DNA of 64,000 nucleotides from an uncultured Anaerolineae bacterium (GTDB lineage Bacteria; Chloroflexota; Anaerolineae; Promineifilales; Promineifilaceae), in NCBI GenBank assembly GCA_905479495.1, contig CAJQMR010000039.1:1-64000 (forward strand), given 5' to 3'. Every line of letters starts with the position of its first letter. The first letter of the stretch is position 1. This document shows, in pieces, positions 62,670 through 64,000 of this stretch. The position numbers and the translations under genes are program-made. The notes beneath the pieces were generated by a model that did no database searches, was not told the DNA's origin, and saw only the letters and a program-made list of their open reading frames with translations.

Positions 62670-63046
62670 GCGGCAGGAATATTTTGCAACACTTCATGAA
62701 TGGTGTTGATCAGCTCTTTGCGGTTAATGGGCTTGCTTAAATATTTGGTAGCGCCTGCGTCCAGGCCCGCTCTAACCGCTTCAGGACTGGTCCTGGCACT
62801 AAGTAAAATAATGGGGAGAACGGCCGTTTCCGGCTGGGCGCGTAATTTTTCACAAACCGTCAGCCCATCCATGTTGGGCATCATCACATCCAGCAACAAC
62901 ACATCCGGGGACTGCTCCGCCATCATCAACAACGCCTTAAGGCCATCTTCAGCTTCTGAAGTATCAAACCCGGCTCGCTCCAGCATCAAGCGGAGCAAAT
63001 TGCGGGTCAGGGGTTCATCATCAACAATTAATATGGAGGGCTTCAA
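62666..63046 (-). CDS. Single-domain response regulator
   Basis: The 126-residue protein is a stand-alone receiver. The acidic pair Asp9/Asp10 and the phosphorylated Asp53 (LLLDVMMPNMDG) are present, as are Ser83 and Lys105 (LSKPINRKEL). There is no output domain, so it works by protein contact, like CheY or SpoIIAA-type relays. TTG at 63046 is the start, with GGGAG seven bases upstream. No kinase is in the window. Confidence 0.92.
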   Translation of the reverse strand: MKPSILIVDDEPLTRNLLRLMLERAGFDTSEAEDGLKALLMMAEQSPDVLLLDVMMPNMDGLTVCEKLRAQPETAVLPIILLSARTSPEAVRAGLDAGATKYLSKPINRKELINTIHEVLQNIPAA

Positions 63047-63189
63047 GATTATTCTCCCGCTGCTGTCGTGACAAATGTCATGATAGAGTCAGCGCCAACA
63101 ACCATGCGATCTCAATGAATCTTTTTTATTTTAGCCAAGGCGAGTTACAGTCGATCTTACAAGGTACTAGGACAAAAGTACCTAATCAC

Positions 63190-64000
63190 TTATTCTGGCA
63201 ACTTCATCTTCATCCACGGCGCAGAGTTGTGAAAATTGGCGGCAGCACTGCCGGGGGGCACCAGCGCGTCACACGCTTCACGCACGGATTCGCCCAACGT
63301 CATCTCCAGCACTGGCAAGAAATGTTCCAACTGCGCTAATGTGCGCGGCCCAATCAGCGGCGCGGTCACCCCGGGCTGATCCTTCACCCACAACACGGCT
63401 AGCTGCGCCGCCGAAATGCCCACTTCTTGGGCCAATTTTACAAATGCGTTGCCCACTTCAATGCCCCGCGCCGTGACGCGCTCGGCATAAATGCCGCCGC
63501 GCAGCTGCGCCCGTGACGCTTCAGGGTAGTTGGCCGCGTCAGCATAGCGCCCAGCCAGAATGCCCATCGCCAGCGGCGACCAGGGCAAAATGCCCAGTCC
63601 CTGCGTCTGGCACATGGGCACCAGCTCGTTTTCGATGCGGCGATCCAGCAAATTGTAAGGCGGCTGCTCAGAGACAAAGCGGACGTAGCCGCGCAGTTCG
63701 CTGACCATGATTGCCTCCATCACCTTCCACGCCGGGGCGGTGGAGCTGCCGATGTAGCGCACCTTGCCCGCCCGCACCAAATCGGTTAGTGCAGAAAGCG
63801 TTTCTTCGATGGGTACTTCAAAATCGGGGCGGTGCAGCTGGTACAGGTCAATGTGGTCGGTTTGCAGCCGCCGCAGGGAATCTTCGCACGCCTGGATGAG
63901 GTGGAGACGGCCGTTCCCACGATCATTCGGCCCTGGCCCCGTCGGATAATGCACTTTGGTGGCAATGAGGACTTGTTGGCGACGGCCGTTCTGCTTCAAG
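63190..64000 (-). CDS. Aldo/keto reductase (5' end outside window)
   Basis: The visible 270 residues lack the first beta-strands, including the catalytic Asp and Tyr. Present are VLIATKV with the catalytic Lys, then [19 protein letters not shown] with the catalytic His, GKVRYIGSS, and [18 protein letters not shown]. It is an NADPH-dependent oxidoreductase of the AKR superfamily, near YajO/Tas-like members. The stop at 63190 ends a normal C-terminus. Confidence 0.93.
   Translation of the reverse strand, partial: LKQNGRRQQVLIATKVHYPTGPGPNDRGNGRLHLIQACEDSLRRLQTDHIDLYQLHRPDFEVPIEETLSALTDLVRAGKVRYIGSSTAPAWKVMEAIMVSELRGYVRFVSEQPPYNLLDRRIENELVPMCQTQGLGILPWSPLAMGILAGRYADAANYPEASRAQLRGGIYAERVTARGIEVGNAFVKLAQEVGISAAQLAVLWVKDQPGVTAPLIGPRTLAQLEHFLPVLEMTLGESVREACDALVPPGSAAANFHNSAPWMKMKLPE

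Larger units (their letters stand above)
3434..63988. repeat. Dispersed palindrome ACGGCCGT (about 100 copies)
   Basis: ACGGCCGT, often AAACGGCCGTTT, occurs about 100 times by hand count, for example at 3434, 8128, 16829, 28407, 37587, 48360, 52361, 56843, 61512 and 63981. It is read as Thr-Ala-Val, Asn-Gly-Arg or Arg-Pro-Phe depending on frame. It is absent from 1-3433 and almost absent from 19490-25820. Confidence 0.9.

Overview
The window looks like a chromosomal segment of an environmental Chloroflexota bacterium, probably of the Anaerolineae/Ardenticatenia type. This is inferred from the gene families present: SARP-ATPase-TPR regulators, giant secreted domain mosaics, UPF0182, DUF1461, PPOX/F420-type flavoprotein, MttB-like protein with DUF1638, fused MFS/spermidine synthase, and a tocopherol-cyclase-like protein. 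No rRNA or tRNA gene was found. The DNA carries a strong signature: the palindrome ACGGCCGT, usually extended to AACGGCCGTT, occurs about 100 times by hand count, mostly inside genes and in all reading frames.

Layout. 1-4210 (minus): 3' truncated NLR-like protein with an EAD7-like adaptor domain, a NACHT ATPase and a near-identical HEAT array. 4307-6994 (minus): tocopherol-cyclase-like protein, zinc-ribbon membrane protein, PPOX flavoprotein. 7195-14780 (plus): UPF0182, DinB-like protein, then a one-carbon cluster (betaine-homocysteine methyltransferase-like, MttB-like, DUF1638), a receiver-like small protein and a Nudix hydrolase. 14832-26522: first regulator/secreted-protein cassette. 26716-30721: MoxR-DUF58-DUF4129 operon. 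30908-33573: bifunctional formiminotransferase-cyclodeaminase and an M23 lipoprotein. 33581-53326: second cassette, with a 5279-residue secreted protein. 53510-58957 (minus): SDR, DUF1461, MFS/spermidine synthase-like protein and family 39 glycosyltransferase. 59067-61225: ribosomal protein L25, an ECF sigma/anti-sigma pair and a small membrane protein. 61299-64000: argH, a receiver protein and a truncated aldo/keto reductase.

The most unusual arrangement is a module that occurs twice. In each copy a SARP-type ATPase-TPR regulator is transcribed away from a small protein of about 75 residues, which is followed on the opposite strand by a giant secreted multidomain protein. The two small proteins align with each other. 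The regulators differ (AAA plus degenerate cyclase domain versus NB-ARC), and the giant proteins differ in domain content, so the gene order and the small protein are the conserved parts. I infer that each regulator senses something and controls its neighbouring surface or secreted protein.

Other structure worth attention: palindromic small repeats lie in intergenic gaps, overlap stop codons, and occur in frame inside the glycosyltransferase gene. The first giant gene appears chimeric, since its ends carry the ACGGCCGT signature while about 6.3 kb of its middle almost lacks it. Its motif-poor part and the motif-poor NACHT gene may be recent acquisitions.
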